DNA of 64,000 bases from Lepisosteus oculatus (taxonomy: Eukaryota; Chordata; Actinopteri; Semionotiformes; Lepisosteidae): the NCBI RefSeq assembly GCF_040954835.1, contig NC_090706.1, positions 31,691,148 through 31,755,147 on the forward strand, written 5' to 3'. Each line of letters begins with the position of its first letter. The stretch's first letter is position 1. The translations under genes and the position numbers were made by a program. The notes below the pieces were generated by a model. That model saw only the letters and a list, made by a program, of their open reading frames with translations, had not been told where the DNA came from and ran no database searches. Positions 49,801 through 60,957 of the stretch are shown here, in pieces.

Positions 49801-52800
49801 TTTCTTCAGACATTTTCGACAGAAAGACAGTAAGATACAACTTTAGAAGGATGTACAGTACAAGCTATCGCATTCGGCAGCCCCTACGTTGGATGGAAAA
49901 GTGGAAACGAGTTTCAGGTTGAAGCAGCTAAGCTATAAATTACTACCTGACCACAGGGTATATTCCCAGATAGGGTCTGTTTGAGGAAGTATCTTAAATC
50001 CATGTTTTTCTTTACAAAAACAGATACACTCTAGTAAGTAAGGCATTCAATTAAAAAAATATATTTTTTCAAATGACTAAAAGCATACTAACAAATATCA
50101 GGGACTCAAGGAATGAATTTTCAGAAGAAATGTTTTGGGAAATGTTGAACATAGAAGATGTGAGGAAGAGGTCTTTTTTTCCAATTGAGCTTTCACTTAT
50201 TTAATTGAACAAGATTTAATTGACCTTTTTTGGTACTTGTGGAGTTGCAGATTTAAATGCAGCTGCAAAATTATATAATTAACTTGAAATTAACAATTAG
50301 GTCATATTAAGATAAAGGTGAGTCATAAGTTCAATTTAAATAAAGCAGTCTATTAGGCAAAAAATAAAAAAATGGCTCTTCCAGTTCCACAATAAGCTTA
50401 GCAAGCCCTGTCAAAACTTTTAAAGGAGACTCAGAAATATGGCAACCTTACTAATGGCTCAAATTTCACAGCTATACCACAGCTGTATTTTATAATTACA
50501 CCCAACAGTTATTCACTCACAAAAGTGTGAGATATTGTTGCATGTTACCCGTGTATTAAAAGGAAACCAGGGGCTTTCCTCCTACCTTTTCATCCATTGC
50601 AGATGAAAGAAGCTCCCAGTCCCACTGCACTGTAGACTGTTTAGCTGGATGAAGCCTGCAAAACAGGTCACATTATTAATTAGTTGAGCATGAATTAATG
50701 ACTGATCTTCTGAATTCCCTTCCATGAAAAAAAAAGGTTTTAAATGAGTCAGATTTAGTAAGAGAAATGCAGCCTCAACCTCATAATTGTACAGCTTGTT
50801 CTTTTACATAAGAGGCCCCATGAGAAAGCATTTTTCAGGTGGGCATTCCTTCTAGATCACCTATTCAGTGTATATACAGCAGTAACTTACACACTTAAAA
50901 ACAGCCAAATCTTTGATGTAGATGTTTCAGTACAAAAGCATGGTTCTCATTATTTTTTTTCCTTTTGGCTTCCTCTTATAAATGTATATTTTTTCTAAGC
51001 AATATTATTTACATGTAAACTTTCCTTGTTTTTTTTTGTAGAATACATTAAAGTGGTGTTTTTTTACCTAGATGGAAAGCAACCTTCCCCATCCACACCA
51101 TAAAAAGGAACACATTCACTTACTGTTGGATCTTCATGAGTAGGTTGTAGGCCTCAGTCACCCGGATAGAGCTCTGCGATTCCAAGAGGAGTTTGCGGAG
51201 AACATGGGAGACAATATCACCAGTTGGGTAAAAGCAAGGGTGGAGGAAGTCCAATACAAACTGCAGAGTGCCCTCAGGGTAATTCTCTTCCATAGTGGTA
51301 TGAACGAGTCTCAAACTCCGGTGACATATGGGCTGTGCCGTCCCATCGTCCTCGTCGTCATCAGACTGGCTCAGATCAGGGTCATACTGGAATACCAGAA
51401 AATAAATAGTTTTTGTACAAAGTTTTCTTATCAGAAAACCTAATATTTCTTTACTCTGGCCTATCTTTACTTTAGCTGGTACAAGAAAGCTGATAGGGAG
51501 GCACAGTGGTTAGCACACTTTCTGCTACCTCGCAGAGCCAGGGAACTGGGTTCAATTCCTGGGGTGCTACCTGCATGAGGCTTGTATGTTCTTCCCATGT
51601 TCAGGTGTGTTCAGGTTTCGTCCCACACTCATAAATCACACTGGGAGTTTATGTGGTAATTTGGGAAACTGGCCCTGGTTTGAATATGTTTGTGTCTATC
51701 TGCCCTGTGATGGGCTGGTTTCACATCCAGGGTGTACACTGCCTTGCACCCATTGCTTGCTGGGATAGGCTCTGGTTCCCCCATGATCCTGAATGGGCTG
51801 AAGTGGTTAGAAAATGGGTGGATGGAAGACAGTAGAAAATGGCACACGTATCCAACTAAAATGAAATGAGAACACTTTTTTACCTGTCACACTTGTCTTT
51901 CATGTCCTATCAAAAAATTGTTATTCTTTACAGACTTTTGTAAATCTCCAAAAGCAAAATGCAACACTGGAAATGCTATTTCTACAGTACTATTTGTCTC
52001 TTGAAAGTTTGCACTTATTTAACTTACACTTCCAAGCTTATGTCTCATTACTGAAACATCCATTAATTCTACTAAAGCTAGCCCCTACAATCACGTTTAA
52101 AGCTTAGTAGTACATTTCTAAATGATATATTAAAACTGCAGTATATGCTGAAAAATACTATGGTAAAATGATAGTAATTTGTTCAGTACTCCAGGTTTCC
52201 AGATTAGTCGTATTCTACATGTTTTCTTTCTCTGTTTAAAGTTAGAGATGGAAGCCTGCAGGTCTATAAGAGCAGCTCTTGATCACAAAGCAAGTTTAAA
52301 GAACAAATAAACAATTCTATTCTTTCCTACCTCCCTTTCCTCTTCCTGAACTTTCCCAATCCCTTTCCCAGGAAAGAGATCCTGGAGAGGCATTCCTGTG
52401 AGAAGCTTCAATCTCTTCAGCTCAGTTCGATGCACGTAGTGCCTCTCCTGTCGAGTGGTGTCCCGTGTACCCTGTTCCGAGTCACTGCCAGACGAGTCCT
52501 CGCTCCCACTTTCTTCCAGTTCCGGACTCAGTAGAGGACTCCTGCTTGAGAAATTATCACTAGAGCTCAAACTTTTCTCCATTTCATCAACGGCACATTC
52601 GCTGGTGGGGCTGTTGGAGGGAAGGTCTGCATCGTCCTGCAGCCAGTCAGGAGAATCTCCAGCCAGAATCTCTGTGGAAGTTGGGCTCCTTGGTTCTCCA
52701 TCTTTCATCTCATTCGAAAGAGGACTGACGGCACAAGGTAATTCAGCATCATCTTGTTTTGCTGTAAAGTGCTGGTTATCCTGATTCGGAGAAGCTGTGT

Positions 52801-55603
52801 GGTTTCTGGGAGACCCAACAGAGTTGTTGTCACAGCAGAATCTCTCAGATGACTGTTCACCACTCTGTAGAGTCCCTTGAGTGGTGGCAGAAGTTGGGTT
52901 TTGTGGGGACTGTTGTGGTTTTTGGGACATCTGGTCATGAAGTGACTTTTCCACAGGGAAATAATCTATATGTGGTGTGTTAAAACCACCAGAATATGTA
53001 ACCTTCCCATCTGCCTCTTCCATGTTAGAGGCATCTGAGAACACAGCCAGGTCTCCATCACTGGAGTAGCAGTGGGTGCCAGCACCAAAAGACTCAGAGG
53101 CATTGGAGATGTCTGGGGTGTGGTCACTCAAACATGCCAGGCTTTCTTTGTTTTCCTTTTCTGATTCTTTGCTATCCTGTGAGAGGGGCAGCTCGCCATT
53201 TGGCAGTTTGAATTGCGAGTACTTTGGGAACCTGCACGGCGAAAGAGTTGGGGAACATGGGTCAGAACAGGCCAGTTTAATGGGTGAGCATGTGGGGGAC
53301 GTTTCCAATTCATCCCACTTTAAGGAGCTAGGAGTGGAGGGTGTATTGTCACTTATTATCTCCTCTGAGACTGTGACCCTCTCCTTGTCATTGAGAATCT
53401 CCCCACTGAATTCCATGGGACTGCTTTCTCTCAAGCCAACCAGTTCTACTGTGGGCCCCGGCCTCTTTCCTTCATGTATCGCAAAAGCCCAGGTACTACA
53501 GGCATTTTCTGTGAGGTCAATACATATCTGAAAGAAATCACAAGAGAAAAAAATAATTCCCTTTTAATTCAGAAGCTACTGAGGTACAGTACAAACCGTT
53601 GCCTGAGAAATCACAGAATCAATGAAGAACATGTGCTAAGGCAGTATGGAGGTAACTTGACAACACAATCCAGGTTCTATAATAATACTAATACTTATTA
53701 TTACACTACTACTTCTATTATTATAACTATTATAAAAGGCCTTGCCAAACCCAATGATGCTGTACATAATGATATAGAAAAAGACACAAAACGTACAACA
53801 CTAAACAAAGAAGTGAGACCAGAACTAATCAGAGTAAAATGCTGGGGGTGTCAATGAGAGAAATATGTCCATTACAAAAAGAGGAATGGGGAACAGTAGG
53901 AATGCCCCCATCCACATTGACATGGAGTGGGGAGTCAGAAACATTTTTCTGGACTGACAGGAAGGATAAAGAGAGAAATCTGTAAGTGGGACTACACCTC
54001 AGCAAAAAAAAAAGTGACTGTGGGAATTGTACTAATAGTAAAAAAATATCACTGAACCCAAAACAGTCTGAACAACATGGTGCCTATGAATGACCAACAA
54101 TTCATAGCTTGAGAGCCAAATCAATACCAACACATCACCAGGAGGGATACAGGAACTCCAAAACAATGAACAGTTAAAATACTCATCTGCAAACAAATAG
54201 ACCTATGTGGCAGTCCTCTCACTCTATATAATGCACCGACAATACTGATATGATCCTAAAATACCAATGTGCGACAAAGGTACTGTATAAAGGAATTAAA
54301 TTAACAATATATTTAACAAACCAGAATCCCGAACATGACTGTCCGTGTCAAAGAAAGGTTGCTTAAAAACACCGCATAACTTCTTTTATTCAGCGAAATC
54401 TAATTTCCTGATTGACATTTTAACAATGCACTATAAAATGGCTAACAATAACAACAATTTAGCTTACCTCTCAGTGCGTAACATTTATATTAAGACATCC
54501 GCGATGACCAGAGAATGGAAGAATATTTTAAAAACCGCAAAGCCGTTAGTCGTTACTTTTGTGTTTGTTCTGTTCTTTGTATCGCACTGATCAGACTTGT
54601 CAGGTTCAAATACGATTTTATTTCTGCTGACCTTAAGTGAATTTTAAGGTTTTATTTTTTGTTTCCAAACAGCCTGAAATGTTGCACAGGAAATGACCGC
54701 TGGATATTTTTTTAAGTTTTGAGTTGTATACGGAGCTGAAAATATATACACTAACCTTTTGTGAGACAGCTTGCGCGTCATGTTACAAAGTCGATTAAAA
54801 CTAGAAGCCAAATTCTTGCATTTCTCATACTGTAAAAGTCAATCTGTCACACCATTTCATTGTAATTGTAGTATTTTTTTTATCAGTAACAGAAGTAAGT
54901 TTTCGCTGAGCTGCCCCCAAAAAACTATCGTGGTGTCATATGACGACTGGTATAAATTTTAAATTGATGAACATGACCAAATATCTCATAAGTTCTCAAA
55001 ATAATGGATACAGTTTTACTTCGTTCGCTTCTAAAATGTTTTATGTTCCCACCCTCTGCGCTGTCTAGCTTATTTTCCTATGACATCAAGCAGGTGGGTC
55101 AGAGTTGACGTAAGTCTCTGTAATAAACACAATTATGTATCCATACCTGTATACCTTACTCACAGTATATACAACTTTAATTTTTTAACAAAAATCATTG
55201 GTATTTGTGTATTAGCGGTAAATTTCACGGTAACTGAAGAATGGATCGAAGTAAAAATGGGAATAAGGAAGAGTTTTACATTTTCAATACTAAAACAGCA
55301 TGACAGCTGTTTTCACTCGTATCTGGAGAAACAGGTATAACAAGTCTTTGTCCTCCTCCCACAAAACCAGTCGCGCTGTTTGATGACATAATGTTACTTT
55401 CGGTGCCCCAAACAAATATGGTGGAATCGTCAATGCATTCTCGTAGGGAGTAAAACAACGAGAAAATAACTTACCGGATATGTACTACTCTCCTCACAGA
55501 CAAGACATGGTTCTGTGTCATTCTTGCCGTCGTTGAAAATGTCCAAAATCTCTACATCAGAATCCTCGTCGCTTCCAGAGCTTATATCTATAATCTCTGC
55601 CAT
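46599..55603 (-). CDS. SIMC1: SUMO-interacting motifs-containing protein 1 orthologue (SIMC1), complete coding region
   Basis: Joined exons (5' to 3' on the - strand): 55603-55475, 53527-52331, 51386-51124, 50655-50586, 49803-49655, 49130-49014, 48459-48328, 47516-47360, 47076-46989, 46819-46599; 2523 bp, 840 aa plus stop, phases all consistent. In mammals SIMC1 binds SUMO through N-terminal SIMs and pairs with SLF2 to direct the SMC5/6 complex; it is also known as PLEIAD, a calpain-3 partner. Seen here: EIIDIS followed by acidic residues and EILDIF in exon 1, ICIDLTEN opening exon 2 (classical SIMs), a long disordered Ser/Pro/acidic middle, RLKLLTGMPLQDLFPG, and then an SLF2-like helical C-terminal half (STVQWDWELLSS, LLHYVLQTLEDDF, ALAIEVDRSPTCSSSKL). 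Identification is supported by its KIAA1191 neighbour, as in human. Confidence 0.9.
46989..47076 (-). CDS. SIMC1: SIMC1 exon 9
   Basis: The acceptor is caattttttcag and the donor is AGCAG|gtgaga. It encodes DGNGDRWLRWNELLEMLFML and FVSYGEVLAG, matching the W-W-EL-E-L-FLLSSY pattern near the end of SIMC1. Confidence 0.89.
47360..47516 (-). CDS. SIMC1: SIMC1 exon 8
   Basis: The acceptor is cgtgtttctcag and the donor is CTACA|gtaggt. It encodes LQLLKTMESKLLQCKLLELL, CPQKTTMPMSLSLLLHFLQN and LPLDPT. It corresponds to the TTMESHLLRCKVLE region of the mammalian protein. Confidence 0.9.
47555..47625 (-). mobile_element. Short Tc1 transposase fragment
   Basis: Reverse strand gatgatccgaaacacaaatg followed by tacaacaggatgg matches the same NDPKH...EWL block as 44525-44581 (gtgaaagcagac and tgtgtttcg-atcat are shared on the + strand). 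It is an isolated fragment in a SIMC1 intron, beside the end of a SINE. Confidence 0.5.
47625..48125 (-). repeat. 5S rRNA-derived SINE, near full length, with internal duplication
   Basis: On the - strand it starts at about 48125 with tatatcaccctgcaactcac. The 5S-like head follows (tgaagctcagtaggtgtggg, gcttgaatgggagacgtctt, gggaaagctaaggttgct), then the body and a tail with ggttgtggaggggaatccct and an ATT-rich end. A segment containing aaaccaaagtcctgact...ggttattaaaaa occurs twice (about 47900 and 47790). It lies in SIMC1 intron 7. Confidence 0.7.
48328..48459 (-). CDS. SIMC1: SIMC1 exon 7
   Basis: The acceptor is cttctcgtgcag and the donor is CACAG|gttaga. It encodes IVFLLQKMLALAIEVDRSPT, CSSSKLSREMF and TLVNTVPHRHH. 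The EVDR-PTCSS block is a family signature shared with SLF2-type proteins. Confidence 0.91.
49014..49130 (-). CDS. SIMC1: SIMC1 exon 6
   Basis: The acceptor is tattttacag and the donor is TTAAA|gtgagt. It encodes DVVNWLTTAVM and a charged, probably flexible stretch ending RDNYLK. The frame joins neatly to IVFLLQKMLALA in the next exon. Confidence 0.88.
49655..49803 (-). CDS. SIMC1: SIMC1 exon 5
   Basis: The donor GTCAG|gtcaga is clear. The acceptor is set at ...tgtctgaag because it is the only AG giving phase 0 after exon 4; its pyrimidine tract is a little upstream and imperfect. It encodes KHPPAVLSMLLHYVLQTLED, DFHRRVTLQELHRSIVKATL and SCDRKFANV. The YVLQTLEDDF core parallels YVVQTLEDDF of mammals. 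Confidence 0.82.
50586..50655 (-). CDS. SIMC1: SIMC1 exon 4
   Basis: This 70-bp exon has a cctgttttgcag acceptor and an AAAAG|gtagga donor. It encodes LHPAKQSTVQWDWELLSSAM and DEK. The WDWELL core matches the WDWELL of the mammalian protein as I recall it. Confidence 0.88.
51124..51386 (-). CDS. SIMC1: SIMC1 exon 3, start of SLF2-like domain
   Basis: The acceptor is ttctggtattccag and the donor is CAACA|gtaagt. It encodes YDPDLSQSDDDEDDG, then LRLVHTTMEENYPEGTLQFV and SHVLRKLLLESQSSIRVTEA, helical and typical of the SIMC1/SLF2 C-terminal module. Confidence 0.9.
51492..51832 (+). repeat. tRNA-derived fish SINE, near full length
   Basis: The A-box side is cagtggttagcacact and the B box ggttcaattcc is at 51549-51559. 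The body includes gccctgtgatgggctggttt, ccagggtgtacactgccttg, gctgggataggctctggttc, and the end is aaaatgggtggatggaag. It lies in SIMC1 intron 2, antisense to the gene. Confidence 0.75.
52331..53527 (-). CDS. SIMC1: SIMC1 exon 2, long disordered region
   Basis: This 1197-bp exon is phase 0 at both ends, with a gatttctttcag acceptor and a GAG|gtagga donor. It opens with the SIM ICIDLTENA and continues as Ser/Pro/Asp/Glu-rich, low-complexity sequence with many SP dipeptides (candidate phosphosites). It ends with the conserved HRTELKRLKLLTGMPLQDLF motif and an acidic tail. It is the only long open frame on the - strand in this part of the window. Confidence 0.92.
53528..55474. other. SIMC1 intron 1
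   Basis: No exon is recognised on the - strand. Bases 53700-54250 have a different texture, possibly an unclassified old repeat. The rest is AT-rich. Confidence 0.4.
55475..55603 (-). CDS. SIMC1: SIMC1 exon 1, start and two SIM motifs
   Basis: The ATG is at 55603-55601 and the donor is CCG|gtaagt. The exon is 43 codons long. It encodes MAEIIDISSGSDEDSDVEI followed by LDIFND: two hydrophobic SIM cores each flanked by Ser/Asp/Glu, the acidic context that strengthens SUMO binding. Confidence 0.9.
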
Positions 55604-55640
55604 TGTATTATATACGGAAGTAACATGGTAGAACTGCGCA
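55604..55640 (-). promoter_or_regulatory. SIMC1: Candidate SIMC1 proximal promoter (ETS-type site)
   Basis: Directly upstream of the ATG the + strand reads tacggaagtaac, a CGGAAGT core typical of ETS/GABP-driven TATA-less promoters, which often sit at or close to the start site. If used, the 5' UTR is very short. Confidence 0.3.
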
Positions 55641-56860
55641 GTTCAAATTTAAAAAATAAAAACAAAAAAAGTGGACGCACTCTGACAGAATTCGTAATTC
55701 ATGAGCAAATTACGCTGATGGATCTTGAAAATAAATCCAACCTCCATGATGCAAGCTTTGAGCGGATTCTTCATCATAACATCACCCCCACTGTTCTCAT
55801 GCTTTTCACTTTGCCTTCATGTTTTGCTTCTCGTCGTGACCCTTCTTTCTATGCTACAACAGCGCCCCCACGAAATGGAGGACGAAATGGGAATCAGTCT
55901 GGATTACTGACACCATCTACCATTCGTTTAGAAACTGCAGTCTCAAGGACCCTTCTCTCGTGGAAATTATAGCTGGTTTAAGAAAAATGGCAACTGGTTT
56001 AAACTGGTCATTAGTTTGCTACCGTTCTATGCGTCCTTAAATCCTTAAATCGTTAGCAGCGTATCGGCTTTGAATAATGGACAAACTGTTCCAGTTAAAC
56101 CTTAATTGTATCAAGTTGACACTTTACAGTGAATTATAATTCAAGGAATCATAAAAAACTCTACTAGATTCTGAACTAGTCCTAAACTCCTACAACGTGT
56201 GTTCAGTAAAACAGCCTATAGTTGCACAAGACATCCTGAAGATGTGCTGTGTTGTGGTTATTGTTCCAACCCAGCTGCCAAATACAGCTATAGTTGTTTT
56301 TTTTTTAAGTACTATAACTATGCACAGTAATTGCTATACCTACAATGAAGTACTGGTACTTGTGTGTTTAATTAAGTGATTTTTGAAGTATTGAACTGTA
56401 AAAGATCTTAAGAAATACTCTGTATATGCTTTTCTAAATATAATTAGATTAATTGTTTAATTTATTACTCAGTTTGGAAGACAAATCAGAAGAAACCAAT
56501 GTGTCCAGGAACTACGTTGGACCCTAACTCCAGCTGATGTTCTATGATAGTAGTGTAATTCTCCTAATATTTAACCAATGTCCAGCACCTTGGTTTTGGC
56601 TTCACACCCTTCATAAAAAGGTAACTCACACATGAAGCACAAAATAAGCAAGTAGGAATCTTGTTTTATGAAAAAGTTTCGGAAATTGACTGCCTTTATA
56701 GTCGATTAGGTATGTTCAATACTAAGAAATATATCACAGAAAAGCAAAACACTCGTTCACACGTGCATTAATTGGAGATGGTAGCTGAAGTAACACAAAA
56801 TCGACACGAATGTCACAATTGTCAATCAAATGAATACAATTCTTGACCCCTGGTTGGTAG
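55641..56860. other. Intergenic DNA upstream of SIMC1, no gene seen
   Basis: A + strand frame at 55625-55972 overlaps the SIMC1 upstream region but has no recognisable motif. It could be part of a divergent non-coding transcript; otherwise nothing is seen. Confidence 0.4.
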
Positions 56861-56970
56861 TGTAATGCATACGGCCGACATTGCAGGTTGTGCGAGTCGG
56901 CTTCCCAGCATGGTGACGTTACCGCCCTGCCCTGTGAATAGCAGGGACCGCAGCCGTCGGGCTGAGGGAG

Positions 56971-57060
56971 GTCTCCCTTTAGCTCAACTGGCTGGGTCCC
57001 TGTTGAATGATGCCAGAGGCCTGGGTTCGAGTCCCCAGTGGTGGGAGGCTGACCTGAAGG
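56971..57060 (+). repeat. tRNA-derived element (SINE head or tRNA pseudogene)
   Basis: An intact RNA polymerase III A box (TAGCTCAACTGG, 56980-56991) and B box (GGTTCGAGTCC, 57024-57034) lie at tRNA-like spacing. GTCTCCC at the left can pair with GGGAGGC at 57043-57049, but the anticodon arm does not fold well and extra bases follow the T arm, so a functional tRNA is unlikely. A GC-rich block precedes it (56870-56970). Confidence 0.5.
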
Positions 57061-57739
57061 TGGAAGTGGCGAGGGTGCATACTCATGTGAACACTATAGT
57101 TCTACAGTATTCTACAAAGATATTTTGTCACTCCAAAGGAAATTTTTTAGACACATTTCATGAAGTAAACTAATGGAAATGTACTGTAACATTAATATAT
57201 CCGATAACCCCTTTCCCTTTACCTCGTAAATATAAAGAAATATACTTAGAAACAATAAAGAAAAACCTTCTTCTCACATTATATTACAATATATAAAGGA
57301 TCTTGATATCTCTGCCCAGATTCTGATATTAGGAAGTCAGTTGACTTTCATATTTTAATACTTTATACTATGTTAAACATTTAATAATATGTTTTAAAAT
57401 GACTGAAAAAACATAAGGAAGGTATCAAACAAGCGGAGGCAATGTGCTCCACATAATTCGTCTGTCTAGTAGTCAAGGGGAACTATTGTACAATACTATT
57501 TTTATATCTCGGTGATAGAAAGATTCGGTATTGATGAGCGCATTTCAAACCACAATGAAAGTACACGGTAACATGTAAAACCTCCAATTTACATGACAAA
57601 ATAGCCAACATTTCCAGATATGCGCAGTGCCCTGAGATTAAGAACGAAGCAACCAAATTTCCAGTGAGGTGAAGCGGCCCTATTACATTGTAAACAAGCA
57701 CGCCTGTGAATACATCTCTTTTAATCCAATAGAATTATT

Positions 57740-58470
57740 GCTCTCGACTTCAAAACAGTTTTGCAGGAAATACAGCCTTACTTAACTCTTACGTTGGAAG
57801 ATTTCTGCGGTGAAATGTCTGCTGCACAACCTGTAAATTATTCGCTCGTACATCGCATTACATTAGTCATTACAGTGACTACCGAGCACAAAGAGCCGCT
57901 TCACGTTGCAATTAGCGCGAACTCTCGCTCTCGCCAATGGCAAGACCAGGAGGTTTTTAACGTGCTCCTAACATTACGTCCTTTGAATATTTTTGTAAGT
58001 CTGATTGACAGATTCTGGGCCCCTTGATTCCTCTAAAATGAGTCCCTTTTTGATGTATAGTGCTACATCTCTATCTCTTTCATCTACCCTGGCTCTCTGG
58101 AAAGTTGTGCTCCAATTAATTATTCACCATCACCCTCCCTTAGATGGGTTTCTGTGATCATATTTGCATGCTAGTACAGCACCTTTTATTTATTGTGCTT
58201 TGTCACTGAATGTTCCTGGCAATTAGGAATAAGAATTTAATTACTGGGTCCATTGGAGTTTTACTTTTTCCTGTCTCTTTTCTTTTTGTCTCGACTCCCG
58301 GTGTATCTCCTTTGTTGATTTTCTTTGGACTCCCCTCCCCATTTCATCCTAGCTGGAATGTTTTTAAATTTCTATGGCAATCTTTACCTAAAGCCTGTTA
58401 GCACCCATCTCATTCAGAGAAGTAGTCCGATGTAATTAAAAAAATTCTAAGTTTAATTACTCTTGGGAGG
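57740..58470 (+). promoter_or_regulatory. Candidate conserved non-coding element (developmental enhancer-like)
   Basis: This non-repetitive block has an octamer ATTTGCAT (58162-58169), ccaattaattattc (58112-58125), several taatt homeodomain cores and no open frame of note. The density of homeodomain/POU sites in clean, repeat-free sequence is typical of vertebrate conserved enhancers. No conservation could be tested. Confidence 0.3.
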
Positions 58471-60039
58471 TCTTAATTTATGTTCTGCCATGATAATGAA
58501 CCATTTCTGAACAGCAAAAAGACCTGAATCGCTTCCCAAAGTTTATTTCCAGGAATATAAGAAATGAGCACTGCACTATGCTGTTTTCCACTGCAAGACA
58601 GATGGTCTTCCTAATACCATTTCTTCATATTCAGTGTTCTGATGTTTTTTTTTAGAATTAGATTAAGTAGGAATAGTCCATGAATGATAAAATGTTCAGC
58701 AGAAAAGGCAATGCACAGTGCACCAATTTCAGAATGAGCAACAGTGAAGGCATTACAATAGCATGCAAATGACTCTGGAATGTAGGCTACGCTATTGCAT
58801 ACTAAATGTTGCTGTTGAGCCCAGTATGAAAAGGTCTAACATTCCTGTACAGGAGAAGACTGAATTAAAATATAAGCAATATTTTGAATACTGTACATTT
58901 AATTAATGACAATTTGTTAATTTTATACTTACCAAAGTTCAGTATTTACTTTCCAAAGATTGTGAATAAAAATTATCTTATATAATTAAACAACTTAGAA
59001 TCAAATAGTGCCAGTTTGATGTATGTCTGTTTCTACCTTAGTCTCATTGACCTGAGGTAAAGTCAGTGCTTCAGATAAATGTATGCAGATTTAAAGCATA
59101 CATATATTTTTAAAGTATGAAAAAGGATCTGTTAAATTGTTAAAATTGGTAAAATATTTTATTTCTAGCTATTAAACACAGTTGTAAAACATTTTAGGCT
59201 GTTATTTCTTTGTATGTGCTGCCTTTATTTTTTAAATTTATTTATTCTGTGAGTATGTTCAGAATCTAAAATTACATTTTTGGAATAGTCTGTAATTAAT
59301 TCATAATTGCATTTTGCATTTATAATACAAACAAAACATCCTTTCAGATTAAGTGGGTGTGAAAAACAGCAGTTGCAATGAATTATGGCATGAGGTTTAA
59401 CTACTTCTTCATTCTATCACAGCCCTATAGGAGACAGAATTGTCTTATGACCTTTCATCCTACCTTTTTTGCATGGTAGATTTTCTCTAAAATTCTTCTA
59501 CACAGTTTTTCTCTCTAAAATCTTCTTAAAATGTTGCATTATGGTTACTTTTGTTCTGCAGTGTTGTCATTTTAGTGTAAAGTGTGTCCTAGTTAGTTTG
59601 GTTCATTCTCCAGCAGAGGTCAGCATAGTACAGGTTTGACAAAAGAGCTACAGTATGAATTTAACCCCAGAGATGAGTGATTACTGTTTCAACTTCAGCA
59701 AAAGCATATACAGTATTGAACAACATTGAATCAATACATTTGTAAAAGTGTTCAATTCAATACATTATTATCCTGAATAGCTCTGGTTCACATTCCAAAC
59801 TATAGAATCTGAAGTAATTTCTCAACATCTTCTGAAATTTCTGAAAAAAAAAATCTATTTCTGAAAGATTTACTTTCCAGTACTTTGCCCAAGAAGAAAT
59901 CAGACACAATTCATGTGATTGCTCCTGAAAAATGTCTGGATAAAGTTTTACAGGGTAGTGTTTTCAGTCCACTTTGAGAGCTAATGCATTACCACCTTAT
60001 AGGCTGTATAAGTAAAGTTACAGTTCAATATTAGGTCAT
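58471..60039. other. Intergenic DNA, no feature seen
   Basis: AT-rich sequence with no recognised gene or repeat. Confidence 0.5.
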
Positions 60040-60275
60040 GTTAGTTTTACAGTGGTGCATTCTTCCCTCTACACTACACTTTCCAAAATCTAATGCTCCA
60101 GTATGGTAACTATACTGTAAGAGATACAGTACCCTCTTTCAGCTGAGACATTAAACCAAGGTCATACAGTAGGTGCTTGATGATAATTAAAAATCCCATG
60201 AAATTGTATGTAAGGATCTTATTGACAATGAAGTGATGAAATTCCACTTTGGGTTTGTACTATCTGTTCTACTTA
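60040..60275 (+). repeat. Worn body of a 5S-derived SINE
   Basis: Remnants in the right order are ctccagtatggtaactatac, ctttcagctgagacattaaa, ccaaggtcatac and taattaaaaatcccatg. These correspond to the central part of the family at 40.1 kb. The head is not recognisable. Confidence 0.4.
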
Positions 60276-60679
60276 AAGTTCTCCCATAATGCAAATGGTA
60301 GAGATTTTTTTTATCTATCATTACACAAGTAGAGAAGGAAATGGTTTCATTAATATTATTAACACCCAAAATTTAAGCAGCAAGCAGTGGAATATACAGC
60401 ACAAGACAAAAACAAAGACAAAACAAAAAAAAAAAACATTTTTAAGAAGTACATAGATACTGTATAACAGCAAGCAGACCATAGACATGATTAACAGTAA
60501 CAGTGGTTAGTATTAGGAAGGTATTAGTACATGCACATTTGTGGGGGGCTCTGCCCATGACATCATTTATAGTCATTATTTGAGAGCCTGGTGGCTTCTG
60601 GAACAAAGCTAAATTTCTCTTTCTTGTCTCTAACTGTGAACAGAGAAAATGTCTTCCTGAAAGCAAAAGTTCCAAAGTT

Positions 60680-60957
60680 TGGGTAGATATAATTAATGGA
60701 GTTCTGCAGGGATCTGTACTAGGACCATTGCTCTACTCTGTTTATATCAGTGATCTAAACTCTGGCAGGTCTGCAAATGATACCAAATTGAGAGGATTCA
60801 CAAACACTATAGAAGCTGCAAATGAATTCCAAAAATATTTTGATAAAATTAATGACTGGACAAAAATGTGGCAGATGATGTTTAATGTAGAGAAGTGCAT
60901 GGTATTCCATGTAGGTAGTAAAAACATAAATTCCAACTACAAAATGGATTGCTTATG
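60680..60957 (+). mobile_element. Non-LTR retrotransposon (LINE) reverse-transcriptase fragment
   Basis: One open frame reads WVDIINGVLQGSVLGPLLYS, VYISDLNS, ANDTKL, then INDWTKMWQMMFNVEKCMVF and HVGS. This follows the order GV-QGSVLGPLLF--YINDL, ADDTKL, W---W-M-FN--KC-V-H-G of the palm region of CR1/Rex-like LINE polymerases. The segment before the usual FADDTK is shortened and the second Asp position reads Asn-Asp, so it is a dead fragment. Confidence 0.65.

Noticed and set aside
55625..55972. 115-codon + strand frame just upstream of SIMC1, possible divergent gene
   Set aside because: It has no recognisable domain, no supporting splice structure, and starts inside the SIMC1 promoter.
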